Part shown: piece after piece, positions 16,908 through 25,607 of the stretch
How positions within the stretch are numbered: position 1 is the first letter of the stretch
Layout: each line of letters starts with the position of its first letter
Assembly: GCA_050253535.1 (NCBI GenBank)
Contig: JBFWIW010000002.1
Span: 9,420-73,419 of the forward strand
Direction: 5' to 3'
Length of the DNA: 64,000 nt
DNA from: JBFWIW01 sp050253535
Lineage (GTDB): Bacteria; Bacillota; Clostridia; Oscillospirales; Oscillospiraceae
Notes under the pieces: generated by a model
The model's input: the letters and a program-made list of their open reading frames with translations, nothing else
Told to the model about the DNA's origin: nothing
The model's database searches: none
Position numbers and translations under genes: made by a program

Positions 16908-17201
16908 ATGGATGGGAAAGGTATGCACTGCAGAATAGAGGATCTGAGATGCAAAGAGGTCATAAACATCTGCAACGGATTTCGTATGGGTTTTGTGTGC
17001 GACGTGTACATCAATATTATTACGGGGCAGCTGCTAGCGATTGTTGTACCGGGGCCATGCAGATTTTTTGGCCTTTTCGGACGCGAAGACGACTTCGTCA
17101 TCCCATGGGAGTGCATACGGAAGATAGGAGATGACATAATACTTATTGAGGTGCCGGGAGAACACCGGAGGGAAAAACGGCGGAAACGGATATGGTTCTG
17201 A
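16908..17201 (+). CDS. ylmC: YlmC/YmxH-family sporulation protein (PRC-barrel)
   Basis: About 97 residues of the small PRC-barrel family found in spore formers. The signature runs LRCKEVINICNGFRMGFVCD, VYINIITGQLLAIVVPG and VIPWECIRKIGDDIILIEV. A basic tail ends it. The ATG at 16908 is preceded by AGGAGGGGATAGGACGGCT. ATG 16923 (MHCRIEDL) is closer to the usual N-terminus of the family, and the frame opens from GTG 16851. The biochemical role is unknown; family members are tied to sporulation by conservation. It stands alone before the rpsB promoter. Confidence 0.8.
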   Translation: MDGKGMHCRIEDLRCKEVINICNGFRMGFVCDVYINIITGQLLAIVVPGPCRFFGLFGREDDFVIPWECIRKIGDDIILIEVPGEHRREKRRKRIWF

Positions 17202-17252
17202 CTTAAAACGGTCGCAAACGGTGAAAATAGTTTGAAAACCGTGAATTAACAC

Positions 17253-17281
17253 TTGCTTTTGCCATACGGGTTTGTTATAAT
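17253..17281 (+). promoter_or_regulatory. Sigma-A promoter of rpsB-tsf
   Basis: TTGCTT, 17-bp spacer, perfect TATAAT (17276-17281). It is the only clear promoter before rpsB. Confidence 0.85.
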
Positions 17282-17287
17282 ACCAGC

Positions 17288-17383
17288 GCACTACACACAC
17301 GGGCGGACTTTGCGCTAGTGCCGAAAGGTTAGCGGAAAGGCTGATGCCCGTGGCGGTAATAACTAAAATCAGGAGGAAAAACA
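17288..17383 (+). promoter_or_regulatory. rpsB leader, possible S2 autoregulatory structure
   Basis: About 96 nt from the predicted transcription start to the rpsB ATG. CACGGGC near 17297 can pair with GCCCGTG near 17346, enclosing about 40 nt with smaller stems. Ribosomal protein operons often carry autogenous leader structures. Which protein would bind is inferred, not seen. Confidence 0.4.
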
Positions 17384-18136
17384 ATGTCAGTAGTATCTAT
17401 GAAACAGCTTCTTGAGGCCGGTGTTCACTTCGGCCATCAGACAAGAAGATGGAACCCCAAAATGGCGCCCTATATCTATATGGAGCGCAACGGCATCTAC
17501 ATCATCGATCTTCAGAAGACCGTCAAAAAGCTGGAAGAGGCCTATAATTTTGTCCGCGATACGGCGGCAGCCGGCGGCAGCATTCTTTTCGTCGGCACAA
17601 AGAAGCAGGCGCAGGACTCGGTCCGCGAAGAGGCCGAGCGCATCGGCATGTATTTTGTAAACGCGAGATGGCTCGGCGGTATGCTCACAAACTTCAAGAC
17701 CATGCGTACCCGTATCGATCGGCTTGCCCAGCTCCGCAAGATGCAGGAAGACGGCACTTTTGATATGCTCCCTAAAAAGGAAGTCATAAAGCTCACGAAC
17801 GAGATCGGTAAGCTGGAAAAATATCTCGGCGGCGTTAAAGATATGAAGAAGCTTCCCGCCGCGCTCTTTATCATCGATCCCCGCAAGGAGAGAAATGCCA
17901 TAGCAGAGGCCAGAAAGCTCCACATTCCGATCGTCGCCATCGTCGATACAAACTGTGACCCGGATGAGATTGACTACGTCATCCCCGGAAACGACGACGC
18001 TATCCGCGCAATAAAGCTCATTTCCCAGGCAATGGCAAACGCCGTTGTCGAGGGCAGACAGGGCGAGGACTCTGCTGAGGCCGAAGCCGAGACGCAGGCG
18101 GCAGCAGAGATTGCCATCGAAGCCAAAGCGGAATAA
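17384..18136 (+). CDS. rpsB: 30S ribosomal protein S2
   Basis: 250 residues. S2 binds the 30S head-body junction. Conserved features: MKQLLEAGVHFGHQTRRWNP, then NGIYIIDLQKT, ARWLGGMLTNF and VAIVDTNCDPDEIDYVIPGN. The last 25 residues are an Ala/Glu-rich tail, common in Firmicutes and variable. AGGAGG lies 8 nt upstream. It is followed by tsf after 65 bp, the standard operon. Confidence 0.98.
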   Translation: MSVVSMKQLLEAGVHFGHQTRRWNPKMAPYIYMERNGIYIIDLQKTVKKLEEAYNFVRDTAAAGGSILFVGTKKQAQDSVREEAERIGMYFVNARWLGGMLTNFKTMRTRIDRLAQLRKMQEDGTFDMLPKKEVIKLTNEIGKLEKYLGGVKDMKKLPAALFIIDPRKERNAIAEARKLHIPIVAIVDTNCDPDEIDYVIPGNDDAIRAIKLISQAMANAVVEGRQGEDSAEAEAETQAAAEIAIEAKAE

Positions 18137-18201
18137 CGGATGTGGGAACCTTGGGTTCCGGCGATTATTGATACTAATTAAGATATACGGAGGAAAATTG
18201 A

Positions 18202-19119
18202 ATGGCCTTTACAGCTAGTGATGTAAAAGAGTTGCGCGAAGTGACCGGCGTCGGTATGATGGACTGCAAGAAAGCTCTTGTCGCCTCCGATGGCGATATG
18301 GAAAAAGCGATAGAATGGCTCCGTGAAAAGGGACTTGCCGCGGCCCAGAAGAAAGCCGGCAGAATAGCCGCCGAGGGCATGGCGTACGCCGCCGTTATCG
18401 ATGGCATCGGCGTCGCCGTCGAAGTCAACGCGGAGACAGATTTCGTCTCAAAAAACGAACTCTTCGTGGATTTTGTCAAGAGCGTGGCCGAGGTTGTCGC
18501 CAAGGAAAACCCCGCTGACCTTGAGGCACTTATGGCATGTAAATATCCCGGCAGCGACCTTACCGTTGAGCAGACCCAGCAGGAGAAAGTCCTTGTCATT
18601 GGTGAGAATATCAAGACCCGCCGTTTTGCCCGCTTCTCCGAGGGAGTATCAGTTCCCTATATCCACGCGGGCGGCAAAATAGGCGTTATTGTAAATCTCG
18701 AAGTCTCAGCCGGCCTTGAGGAAAAGGTAACGGAGCTCGGCAAAGACCTCGCGATGCAGATTGCGGCGCTTAATCCCGCGTTCCTCGACAAAAGCCAGGT
18801 TGATCAGTCAACGCTAGACAAGGAGAGGGAAATCCTGCTCGCTCAGGCGAAAGAGGATCCGAAAAACGCGGGCAAGCCTGAAGCGATAATTGAAAAGATG
18901 GTCTCCGGCCGCGTCTCCAAGTACTACAAGGAAAACTGCCTTTTGCAGCAGGATTTCGTCAAGGACAACACCATGACTGTCGAGCAGTATGTTGCCTCCA
19001 CGGCGAAGGCTCTGGGCGGCAAGATCGCTTTAAAGAGCGCCGTCCGCTTTGAAAAGGGCGAGGGCATAGAGAAAAAGCAGGAGAATTTCGCTGAAGAAAT
19101 CGCTAATATGGTGAAATAA
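18202..19119 (+). CDS. tsf: Elongation factor Ts
   Basis: 305 residues. EF-Ts exchanges GDP for GTP on EF-Tu. The N-terminal UBA-like domain reads VKELREVTGVGMMDCKKAL. The core contains the TDFVSKNE motif, whose Asp-Phe pair contacts EF-Tu. A GGAGG site lies upstream. It shares the promoter with rpsB and ends at a strong terminator. Confidence 0.98.
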   Translation: MAFTASDVKELREVTGVGMMDCKKALVASDGDMEKAIEWLREKGLAAAQKKAGRIAAEGMAYAAVIDGIGVAVEVNAETDFVSKNELFVDFVKSVAEVVAKENPADLEALMACKYPGSDLTVEQTQQEKVLVIGENIKTRRFARFSEGVSVPYIHAGGKIGVIVNLEVSAGLEEKVTELGKDLAMQIAALNPAFLDKSQVDQSTLDKEREILLAQAKEDPKNAGKPEAIIEKMVSGRVSKYYKENCLLQQDFVKDNTMTVEQYVASTAKALGGKIALKSAVRFEKGEGIEKKQENFAEEIANMVK

Positions 19120-19138
19120 GACATATAATAACTATAAT

Positions 19139-19168
19139 AAAGGCGGAGCTTAAGCTCCGCCTTTTTTT
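19139..19168 (+). terminator. Terminator of rpsB-tsf
   Basis: 13-bp perfect arms AAAGGCGGAGCTT / AAGCTCCGCCTTT with essentially no loop at the centre, followed by Ts. Confidence 0.9.
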
Positions 19169-19260
19169 GTGTCTTAAATTAACATGTCATAATTTTTGAG
19201 GCTCAGCGGAGCCGAGCTCCTGCTCTCGCATTGCCGCAGAATGAATTAATTTTGCGGCAG

Positions 19261-20193
19261 TTAGAATTGATATATGCAGTACGCAAAATATGCCACCAGG
19301 AGAATTAGCCCCTGCAGGCGGGTGCCTCGCTTTGTTATGAGCATGGGCAGTGTCAGCACGGCCATTACGCCGACTGCGACGGGGAGGTCCAGGCGCAGCG
19401 CGGCGGCGGAGGGTGTTATACCGGAAAGGACTGACGGTATCCCGATCACCAGCAGGATGTTTAGTATATTTGCTCCGAGAATATTTCCGATCGACACGGC
19501 CCCGTGGCCTTTAATGAGCGAGGTTATTGCGGTGACGAGCTCGGGGAGAGAGGTGCCGAGCGCTATGAAAGTGACGCCGATGACTCTTTCCGGTACGCCG
19601 AGCGCCTCTGCTATGGAAATACCGTTGTCTACAAGCAGCTGCGCCCCGGCGAAGAGCATTGCGGCGGTAATAGTGAGCATTGTTATCGGGCGCCAGAGCT
19701 TTACGTCCTCAGTTTCAAGCTCCCCGGCCATGTCGGAATCTATCCTGGAAGGGGCCATGTTGAGGTACGCGTAAACGACAAATAACCCCAATAAAATGAG
19801 ACCTGCCATGAGTCCGAAATAGCCGGAACCGTACCCGAAAGAAAAAACGACGGAAGCGGACGCAAAGAAAAAGAAAACGCGCCAACCGAAGGCCCTGCGG
19901 TCGATTTCTGTACACGGCCTGAAAAACTGAGACAGTCCCGCGACAAACGCGGCGTTGCAGATAATGGAGCCGAAGGCATTGCCTACCGCTATATCGGCGC
20001 AGCCCTTCAGACCGGCCGTCGTGGAGACAAGCACTTCGGGGAGCGTGGTTCCCAGGCTTACAATGGTGGCTCCGATGACTATCTCCGACACGCCGAGCTT
20101 TTTGGCAATGACGACGGCGGCGTCGACGAACTTGTCTCCCGCGTAGATTATGAGAAACAGCCCGACGGCAAAAAGTATGGTAACTTTTGTGAT
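19261..20193 (-). CDS. Calcium/sodium antiporter (CaCA family)
   Basis: About 311 residues. Two alpha-repeats, each with G(A/T)(T/I)-LGTxLPE motifs (IGATIVSLGTTLPE and FIALGTSLPELVTAITS), mark an inner-membrane cation exchanger with about ten helices. The only canonical start is GTG at 20091, which would delete the whole first helix. The frame continues upstream as ITKVTILFAVGLFLIIYAGD, which matches the family N-terminus. It would start at ATC 20193, 9 nt after AGAGG. I therefore place the start there, with doubt. Repeat R1 copy 2 lies just upstream. Confidence 0.85.
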   Translation of the reverse strand: MTKVTILFAVGLFLIIYAGDKFVDAAVVIAKKLGVSEIVIGATIVSLGTTLPEVLVSTTAGLKGCADIAVGNAFGSIICNAAFVAGLSQFFRPCTEIDRRAFGWRVFFFFASASVVFSFGYGSGYFGLMAGLILLGLFVVYAYLNMAPSRIDSDMAGELETEDVKLWRPITMLTITAAMLFAGAQLLVDNGISIAEALGVPERVIGVTFIALGTSLPELVTAITSLIKGHGAVSIGNILGANILNILLVIGIPSVLSGITPSAAALRLDLPVAVGVMAVLTLPMLITKRGTRLQGLILLVAYFAYCIYQF

Positions 20194-20233
20194 GGGTATC
20201 GACCTCTTTCGCTTTTTATGAATGTTAATGAGT

Positions 20234-20381
20234 CGCTGATTAAATCGCGTCCAATGGATGAGCGAGAGGAATTTTAGTCAGTTTGAAAAACACAGGAAAT
20301 ACGTGATGTATTAACGAGAATTTTTGGATGAACTGGCGGAAAATAATTCCGCACAGCCGCCGACTGCCGGTTTAATCAAAG
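20234..20381 (+). repeat. Dispersed repeat R1, copy 2
   Basis: About 148 bp matching the reverse complement of 5539-5690. The ends CTGATTAAAT and TTTAATCAAAG are degenerate inverted repeats. It lies between the divergently placed antiporter start and the convergent end of a small Cys-rich gene. In both copies the same repeat end faces the start of the neighbouring gene. Confidence 0.7.
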
Positions 20382-20391
20382 ACGACTTAGC

Positions 20392-20604
20392 TTACAGAGC
20401 AAAATCCTTTTCAGACAAAAGCGAGGTCTTAAGTTGCGCCTTTGCGGGAGGGGTCCTCTTGAGCGGATCATAAGTAAATTTTTCGCAACTTTCTCCGGCT
20501 CCGACGACCCCGCGCTTTAGGCAGGCGACATCCGTGTCACAGAGCTTGGTCCCGTGGCGGCAGTAAGAGCAGCAAGGTTCTATCGTTTTGTTAAAAAGTA
20601 TCAT
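20392..20604 (-). CDS. Small Cys-rich conserved protein
   Basis: 70 residues. An excellent ribosome site (GGAGGGCAC before ATG) supports it as a real gene. Six cysteines occur in the first 40 residues, several as CCSYCRHG, DVACLKRG and ESCEKF, which suggests metal binding or a small Fe-S/zinc fold. The tail YDPLKRTPPAKAQLKTSLLS is polar. I recognise this pattern as recurring in gut Clostridia but know no function. Confidence 0.75.
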   Translation of the reverse strand: MILFNKTIEPCCSYCRHGTKLCDTDVACLKRGVVGAGESCEKFTYDPLKRTPPAKAQLKTSLLSEKDFAL

Positions 20605-20659
20605 TGTGCCCTCCGGTCAAATTTTAAATTATTGGGTGCAACTACGTATTATACAGCAA

Positions 20660-21832
20660 TTATTTGATATTTCCAGTATTTTTTGATGAAAAAAACGCCG
20701 CTGCCAGAATAATGAGCCAAAGAGTGAGCGCTGATGTCATTGAGACTGTCAGCGCGGTCGTAAACCCCATCGAGGCAATACCGGTAACCTGCTCCGCGAG
20801 GTATGCGGAGACGGGCGCATCGAAGGAGACCAACCTGGAGAGAATCATCACGAAAGCTGCGGAAAGGCTGCCATGCAGAAACTTGCCGAATATGTAGGTC
20901 CTGGCAGAGATGCCGCTGCCTGCTATGAAGGAGAGCACCTGGCAGTGGATTGAGAGACCTGCCCAGCCCAGCATGAAGGCTGCCATTGCCATCCGCGAGC
21001 CGAGCTTGCCGGCGGCGCCCTGAAGCGTCCAAACACCGGAGGAGAGTTCGATGAAGCCCGTCAGAAGTCTTTCGGCCCACTCTTCATCAAAGCCGAACGG
21101 TGAAAACACATGCCCAAGAAAGTGTGACAGCGCGGGAATCACACCCGCGAGATAGAGCAGCTTTATAAATACGCAGAAGAATATCACAAAACCGCAGATG
21201 TTCAGCGTGCTTTGAAACGACGACTTTACAGATTCTATAAACGCGTTTGTGAAGCCCGGGTATTTCTGCGGCGTACGCTTTGCCGCATGCGTGTATGTTG
21301 CTGATTTTCCGCCCCATTTTCTGAACGTGATGCCTATACAGATGGAAGCGGTAACGTGCGCCGCGTACAGCAGAAAGCCGACTTTCCCGCTTGAGAACAC
21401 GCCGGCCCCGACGACTCCGAGGATGAAAGACGGTCCGGAGTTATTGCAGAAGGCGAGAAGCCGTTCCGCCTCGGACTTTGAGATACTCCCGTTTTTGTAA
21501 AGCGTAATAACCGCCTTCGCGCCTATGGGGTATCCGCCGATAAAGCCAAGGACGAACGCCGCCGAAGCCGCCCCGCCGACATTAAAAAGAGGGCGCATGA
21601 CGGGTTCGAGGAGATGTCCGAAGCGCTCCGCGAGCCCAAGCTCAATGACAAGCGTCGAGAGGACGAAGAACGGGAACAGCGAGGGGATTATGACATTTCC
21701 GCAGAGCGTGATCCCGTCATGCGCAGCGGAAACAGACTCTCCCGGATATAAGACGAGCGCCGCCATTATTGAGAAGAGCCCAATACAGATGAGTATATCG
21801 AATATTTTTCTTTTATCAGCAAATATCCGCAC
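20660..21832 (-). CDS. ylbJ: Sporulation integral membrane protein YlbJ
   Basis: 390 residues with many membrane helices. The nucleoside-recognition (Gate) domain is seen as GNVIIPSLFPFFVLSTLV, LGFIGGYPIGAKAV, LLAFCNNSGPSFI and, in the second half, GFIELSSGVW. YlbJ in Bacillus is a mother-cell membrane protein needed for spore cortex formation. The GTG start follows GGAGGTGACGGC. It is divergent from yqfC across 92 bp. Confidence 0.9.
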   Translation of the reverse strand: MRIFADKRKIFDILICIGLFSIMAALVLYPGESVSAAHDGITLCGNVIIPSLFPFFVLSTLVIELGLAERFGHLLEPVMRPLFNVGGAASAAFVLGFIGGYPIGAKAVITLYKNGSISKSEAERLLAFCNNSGPSFILGVVGAGVFSSGKVGFLLYAAHVTASICIGITFRKWGGKSATYTHAAKRTPQKYPGFTNAFIESVKSSFQSTLNICGFVIFFCVFIKLLYLAGVIPALSHFLGHVFSPFGFDEEWAERLLTGFIELSSGVWTLQGAAGKLGSRMAMAAFMLGWAGLSIHCQVLSFIAGSGISARTYIFGKFLHGSLSAAFVMILSRLVSFDAPVSAYLAEQVTGIASMGFTTALTVSMTSALTLWLIILAAAFFSSKNTGNIK

Positions 21833-21852
21833 GCCGTCACCTCCGCTTTCAG

Positions 21853-21898
21853 AGTATATGCCGCCGTGGGCGTATTTTTGCCGGTGCCAGCATAATAT
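21853..21898. promoter_or_regulatory. Possible divergent sigma-E-like promoters
   Basis: CATAATAT at 21891-21898 (+) and CATATACT at 21853-21860 (-) resemble the sporulation sigma-E -10 element. Each has a TATTT-like stretch from 21871-21880 at about the right distance. Both flanking genes belong to families under sigma-E in Bacillus. Match is by eye only. Confidence 0.35.
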
Positions 21899-21924
21899 TT
21901 ACGGAAAGGCGAGGGGGTGGCGGC

Positions 21925-22221
21925 GTGAAAAGGGAAAAGAAGAAAAGAGAATCGCGCGCGAGCGTATTGGAACGGGCTGCGGAAATGTTCGATCTTCCTG
22001 GGGAGGTCGTGGCGGGCGTGACGCGCCTGACGGTCACAGGAGGCAGCCGCGTATATGTGGAAAATCATCGGGGGATACTTGATTACGGGCTTGAGAATAT
22101 TTCGATAAGCGGCGGAAAGTGTGTCATAAAGCTTCGCGGCAGGGCACTTTGCCTTAAATCCATGAGCGACTCGGAACTTCTCGTGACCGGAACGATCCTC
22201 GGAATAGACTATGAGTACTAG
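21925..22221 (+). CDS. yqfC: Sporulation protein YqfC
   Basis: 98 residues, GTG start after GAGGGGGTGGCGGC. The conserved core is LPGEVVAGVTRLTVTGGSRV, VENHRGILDY and ISGGKCVIKLRGRALCL. YqfC is a small mother-cell protein conserved in spore formers and always next to yqfD, as here. Its biochemical role is unknown. Confidence 0.9.
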   Translation: MKREKKKRESRASVLERAAEMFDLPGEVVAGVTRLTVTGGSRVYVENHRGILDYGLENISISGGKCVIKLRGRALCLKSMSDSELLVTGTILGIDYEY

Positions 22222-22263
22222 ATTGCTGAAAAAGCCCTCCGGGCTCTTTCGACAAAGGGATAA

Positions 22264-22320
22264 CATGAAAGCTGCTCAACCGCAGCCTTCATGCAAAGTG
22301 TCATTTCCGCCGCACGTGTC
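22264..22320 (+). repeat. Short dispersed repeat R3, copy 2
   Basis: Matches 4885-4941 and follows a hairpin (AAGCCC TCC GGGCT, about 22230-22245) just after yqfC. Inside, TGTCATTTCCG (about 22299-22309) pairs with CGGAAATGACA further on. It separates yqfC from yqfD, which are normally only a few bases apart. Confidence 0.5.
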
Positions 22321-22446
22321 ACCGGAAATGACAGATTTGATTTTATTTCCACTGTGTGCGGCGGAAACTGTGCGCGGCATTTTACGTATTTATTGCGCGG
22401 TAGGCTTTCATCTCAACTTGCATGTATTGGCGCATGGGAGGTTAAC

Positions 22447-23682
22447 ATGGAGAGGGTAATTGACTATATAAGGGGCAACGTGCGGGCGGAGGCAAAATGC
22501 CGCTATCCCGAGCGCTTTGTTAATATCTGCGCGAAAAATGGAATATTTTTTCGAGATCCCGTCAAGACGGCGGAGGACACGATAGAGATAACGACGCACA
22601 TAAAGGATTACCGGCGGCTGCGCGCCATCTCTCAAAACGGCGCGTTTACCATAAGGGCTGTAAAGAAAGAGGGCGTCTCGTTTTTCCTCTGGCGAATCAG
22701 AAAAAGATACGCGCTCATGTTCGGTATGCTCGCCTGCATAATGGCCGTGTGGATACTGTCGCTTTTTGTATGGGACATAGACGTCTCAGGGAACGAGACG
22801 GTGCCGACACCGGAGATACTGCGGGCGCTCGACGACCTGGGCGTCGGTATCGGCACTTTCGGGCCGTCCGTTACACCGGAATACATATCGAATGAAATAT
22901 TGCAGACGATACCGGAACTCGCGTGGATAACGGTCAATGTCAGCGGCAGTCACGCCGATGTGCTTGTCCGTGAAATTATCCCGGTGCCGGAAATAGTCCC
23001 GGAGGACGTGCCCGCACGTGTGGTCGCGACAAAATCGGGAATAATAGACAAAATGATCGTACTCGAGGGAGCGCGGTGCTATACGGTGGGAGACACTGTT
23101 ATGGAGGGAGAGACACTGGCGGATGCTGTTGTTGGCAGCCGTGTCAGCGGAAACCGGCTGGTCCACGCTATGGCGCAGGTCTGGGCCCGCACATGGTACG
23201 AAGAGACGGCCTGTATGCCGCTCTCGGCAGACGCTAAGACATATACAGGCGAGGAGAAGACAAAATATTCGCTGACAATCGCGGGAAAAAGAATAAATTT
23301 ATATATTTTTGGTGGAATTTCATGGACGGACTATGATAAAATCACAGCGAAGAAAGTCCTGACGCTGCCGGGCGGGGCGACGCTCCCCATCTCCATAGAC
23401 AAAGACATGTACACAGAGTATGTGAGAGAGCCGACAGAACTCGAAGAGAACGAGGCCGAGGAGATTATAAAGGGCCGTCTTTTTGAGAAGCTCCAGGAGC
23501 GGATCGAAGACGGGGTCATAATGAAAACGACGTTTGAGACGAAAGTCCAAGACGGCGTGGTATATGTCACGCTCACCGCCGAGTGCCGTGAGCAGATAGC
23601 GGCGACTGAGGCATTAACGGAAGACGAAATTACGCGGTATGAGGCCCAGAGCCAGGTGCCGGAAGGAGAGACTTTAGACTGA
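22447..23682 (+). CDS. yqfD: Sporulation protein YqfD
   Basis: 411 residues, ATG after GGGAGGTTAAC. The N-terminal part has RFVNICAKNGIFF; one membrane helix follows at about 95-115 (YALMFGMLACIMAVWILSLF). A long extracytoplasmic part begins with a POTRA-like segment (IDVSGNETVPTPEILRALDD). YqfD is needed for sporulation in Bacillus and resembles SpoIV-type membrane proteins. The stop overlaps the phoH start, so the two are translationally coupled. Confidence 0.92.
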   Translation: MERVIDYIRGNVRAEAKCRYPERFVNICAKNGIFFRDPVKTAEDTIEITTHIKDYRRLRAISQNGAFTIRAVKKEGVSFFLWRIRKRYALMFGMLACIMAVWILSLFVWDIDVSGNETVPTPEILRALDDLGVGIGTFGPSVTPEYISNEILQTIPELAWITVNVSGSHADVLVREIIPVPEIVPEDVPARVVATKSGIIDKMIVLEGARCYTVGDTVMEGETLADAVVGSRVSGNRLVHAMAQVWARTWYEETACMPLSADAKTYTGEEKTKYSLTIAGKRINLYIFGGISWTDYDKITAKKVLTLPGGATLPISIDKDMYTEYVREPTELEENEAEEIIKGRLFEKLQERIEDGVIMKTTFETKVQDGVVYVTLTAECREQIAATEALTEDEITRYEAQSQVPEGETLD

Positions 23683-24692
23683 TGACGGAAAAGACCATGA
23701 GCGTTGACCGGATGGAGCACATAATAAACGTATTTGGTTCGTTCGACGAGAACCTTCGCCTTATTGAGGATGAGATGAGCGTTAAGATAACGGACAGGGA
23801 TTCAGAACTCAAGATATCGGGCGAGGGCGAGGGCGTCATGCTGGCGGAACGCACGATCGAGGGGCTTTTGTCGCTCGCCGCCAAGGGCGAAAATATAGAC
23901 GCGCAGAACGTGCGCTATGTTATCGGCCTTGTGCGCGACGGACAGGAGAGCCGGATAACAGAGCTCGCGCGGGATGTCGTCTGCATTACGGCGAAGGGTA
24001 AGCCGATTAAGGCCAAAACCCTCGGACAGAAAAAATATGTAGAAGCGATAACGAAGAACACCATAACGCTTGGCATAGGCCCCGCGGGCACCGGAAAGAC
24101 TTATCTTGCTGTCGCGGCCGCCGTCGCTGCGTTCCGCGAGAAGTCGGTGAACAGGATAATCCTCACGCGCCCCGCGGTGGAAGCGGGAGAGAGGCTCGGC
24201 TTTCTGCCCGGCGATCTTCAGAGCAAGGTGGATCCCTATCTGCGCCCGCTGTATGACGCGCTCTTCGACATGTTTGGCGTGGAGACCTATAACAAATACC
24301 TGGAGCGCGGGAATATAGAGGTCGCGCCGCTCGCGTATATGCGCGGCAGGACGCTGGACGACTCGTTTATAATACTCGACGAGGCACAGAATACCTCACG
24401 TGAGCAGATGAAGATGTTCCTGACCCGAATAGGCTTCGGTTCGAAGGTCGTCATAACGGGAGACGTAACTCAGATCGACCTTCCGACGGACAAGACAAGC
24501 GGCCTCAAGGAGGCCACGCGGATACTGGCCGGCGTGGACGATATCGCAATCTGCATGCTGACAGGGAAAGACGTCGTGCGCCACGTGCTGGTGCAGAAGA
24601 TAATAGAGGCCTATGAGCACGATGAGAAGAGAAAAGCGGCAGCGCTGCCAAAAAGGCCCGGGGGAGCGAGAAAAAGATATGATAAAGCATAA
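23682..24692 (+). CDS. phoH: PhoH-family ATPase
   Basis: 336 residues. A KH-like N-terminal region is followed by the ATPase domain with Walker A GPAGTGKT (about 132), TRPAVEAGERLGFLPGDL and Walker B FIILDEAQN, then GFGSKVVITGDVTQIDLP. PhoH proteins are cytoplasmic ATPases linked to RNA metabolism and are often next to the RNase ybeY, as here. The start overlaps the yqfD stop; the end overlaps ybeY by 14 nt. Confidence 0.95.
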   Translation: MTEKTMSVDRMEHIINVFGSFDENLRLIEDEMSVKITDRDSELKISGEGEGVMLAERTIEGLLSLAAKGENIDAQNVRYVIGLVRDGQESRITELARDVVCITAKGKPIKAKTLGQKKYVEAITKNTITLGIGPAGTGKTYLAVAAAVAAFREKSVNRIILTRPAVEAGERLGFLPGDLQSKVDPYLRPLYDALFDMFGVETYNKYLERGNIEVAPLAYMRGRTLDDSFIILDEAQNTSREQMKMFLTRIGFGSKVVITGDVTQIDLPTDKTSGLKEATRILAGVDDIAICMLTGKDVVRHVLVQKIIEAYEHDEKRKAAALPKRPGGARKRYDKA

Positions 24693-25170
24693 GGTATACG
24701 TCATCTGCAGGCTTGGCGAGGGGACAAGGAAATCTCTCGGGATTATTAAGCAAGCGGTATGCACAGCGCTCTGGGCTGAAAATGTGGACGTGCCCTGCGA
24801 GGTTTGCGTCTCGATAACGGACGATAATGGAATACACGCGCTCAACAGGGAATACCGCGAGGTGGACAGACCGACGGATGTGCTGTCGTTTCCGCTTTTT
24901 GAGCTAACGCCGGGAAAGTTTTCCGTCTGTGATACCGACCTCGACCCCGAGACGGGGAGGCTGGCTCTGGGCGACATTGTGATTTCTGCCGAGAGGGCGA
25001 GGGCACAGGCAGAGGAATACGGGAATACGCAGGCGCGTGAAATGGCCTATCTCGCGGTGCATTCCGTACTGCACCTTTTGGGGTACGACCACATTGACGA
25101 GGGTGCGGAAAAGATGAGGATGCGCGCTCGAGAGGAATATATTTTGGATAAAATGGGGCTGTCAAGATGA
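24679..25170 (+). CDS. ybeY: Endoribonuclease YbeY, rRNA maturation factor
   Basis: 163 residues. The zinc site HSVLHLLGYDHIDE is intact, and the N-terminal half has REVDRPTDVLSFPLFE, typical of YbeY. It processes 16S rRNA 3' ends and takes part in ribosome quality control. ATG 24679 is chosen because upstream codons belong to the overlapping phoH end. It overlaps dgkA by 4 nt. Confidence 0.95.
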   Translation: MIKHKVYVICRLGEGTRKSLGIIKQAVCTALWAENVDVPCEVCVSITDDNGIHALNREYREVDRPTDVLSFPLFELTPGKFSVCDTDLDPETGRLALGDIVISAERARAQAEEYGNTQAREMAYLAVHSVLHLLGYDHIDEGAEKMRMRAREEYILDKMGLSR

Positions 25171-25607
25171 AAAAAAGCCTGTGCTACGCGCTTTCGGGGA
25201 TAGTATACGCCTTCCGGCGCGAGCGCAACATAAGGATACATTTCGCTTTCGCGTTTTACGTGATTCTGGCGGGCTTCGTAACAAAGCTAAGCGAGACCGA
25301 GTGGTCAGCGGTACTTATCTGCATTGCGCTTGTTATCGGCCTTGAGCTCTTAAACACCGCGGTCGAGAAGTTGTGTGATACGGTTCACCCCGACAGGGTG
25401 GATGGGATAAAAAGGGCTAAGGATGCCGCTGCCGGTGCGGTAATGGTCAGTGCGGCAATCAGCGTTGCTATCGGATCGATGATTTTTTTTAACTCTGAAA
25501 AGGCCGGCGCCGCGCTTACGTTTGCAAAAGTACATCCAATCCCCGCTGCCGTCATAGTTTTGACGCTTCCGATGTGGATATATATAATATTTGGGAGAAA
25601 AAAATGA
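25167..25607 (+). CDS. dgkA: Diacylglycerol/undecaprenol kinase
   Basis: 146 residues with four membrane segments. The DgkA core shows RRERNIRIHFAFA, then GLELLNTAVEKLCD and DAAAGAVMVSA; the E..NTA(V/I)E motif is the catalytic metal site. In Gram-positive bacteria the enzyme mostly phosphorylates undecaprenol for cell-wall lipid recycling. A C-terminal extra helix is present. ATGA overlaps couple it to ybeY and to era. Confidence 0.93.
   Translation: MKKSLCYALSGIVYAFRRERNIRIHFAFAFYVILAGFVTKLSETEWSAVLICIALVIGLELLNTAVEKLCDTVHPDRVDGIKRAKDAAAGAVMVSAAISVAIGSMIFFNSEKAGAALTFAKVHPIPAAVIVLTLPMWIYIIFGRKK

Noticed and set aside
21525..22082. 185-residue + strand open frame opposite ylbJ
   Set aside because: Runs antisense to ylbJ and across the divergent promoter region; no motif or ribosome site.
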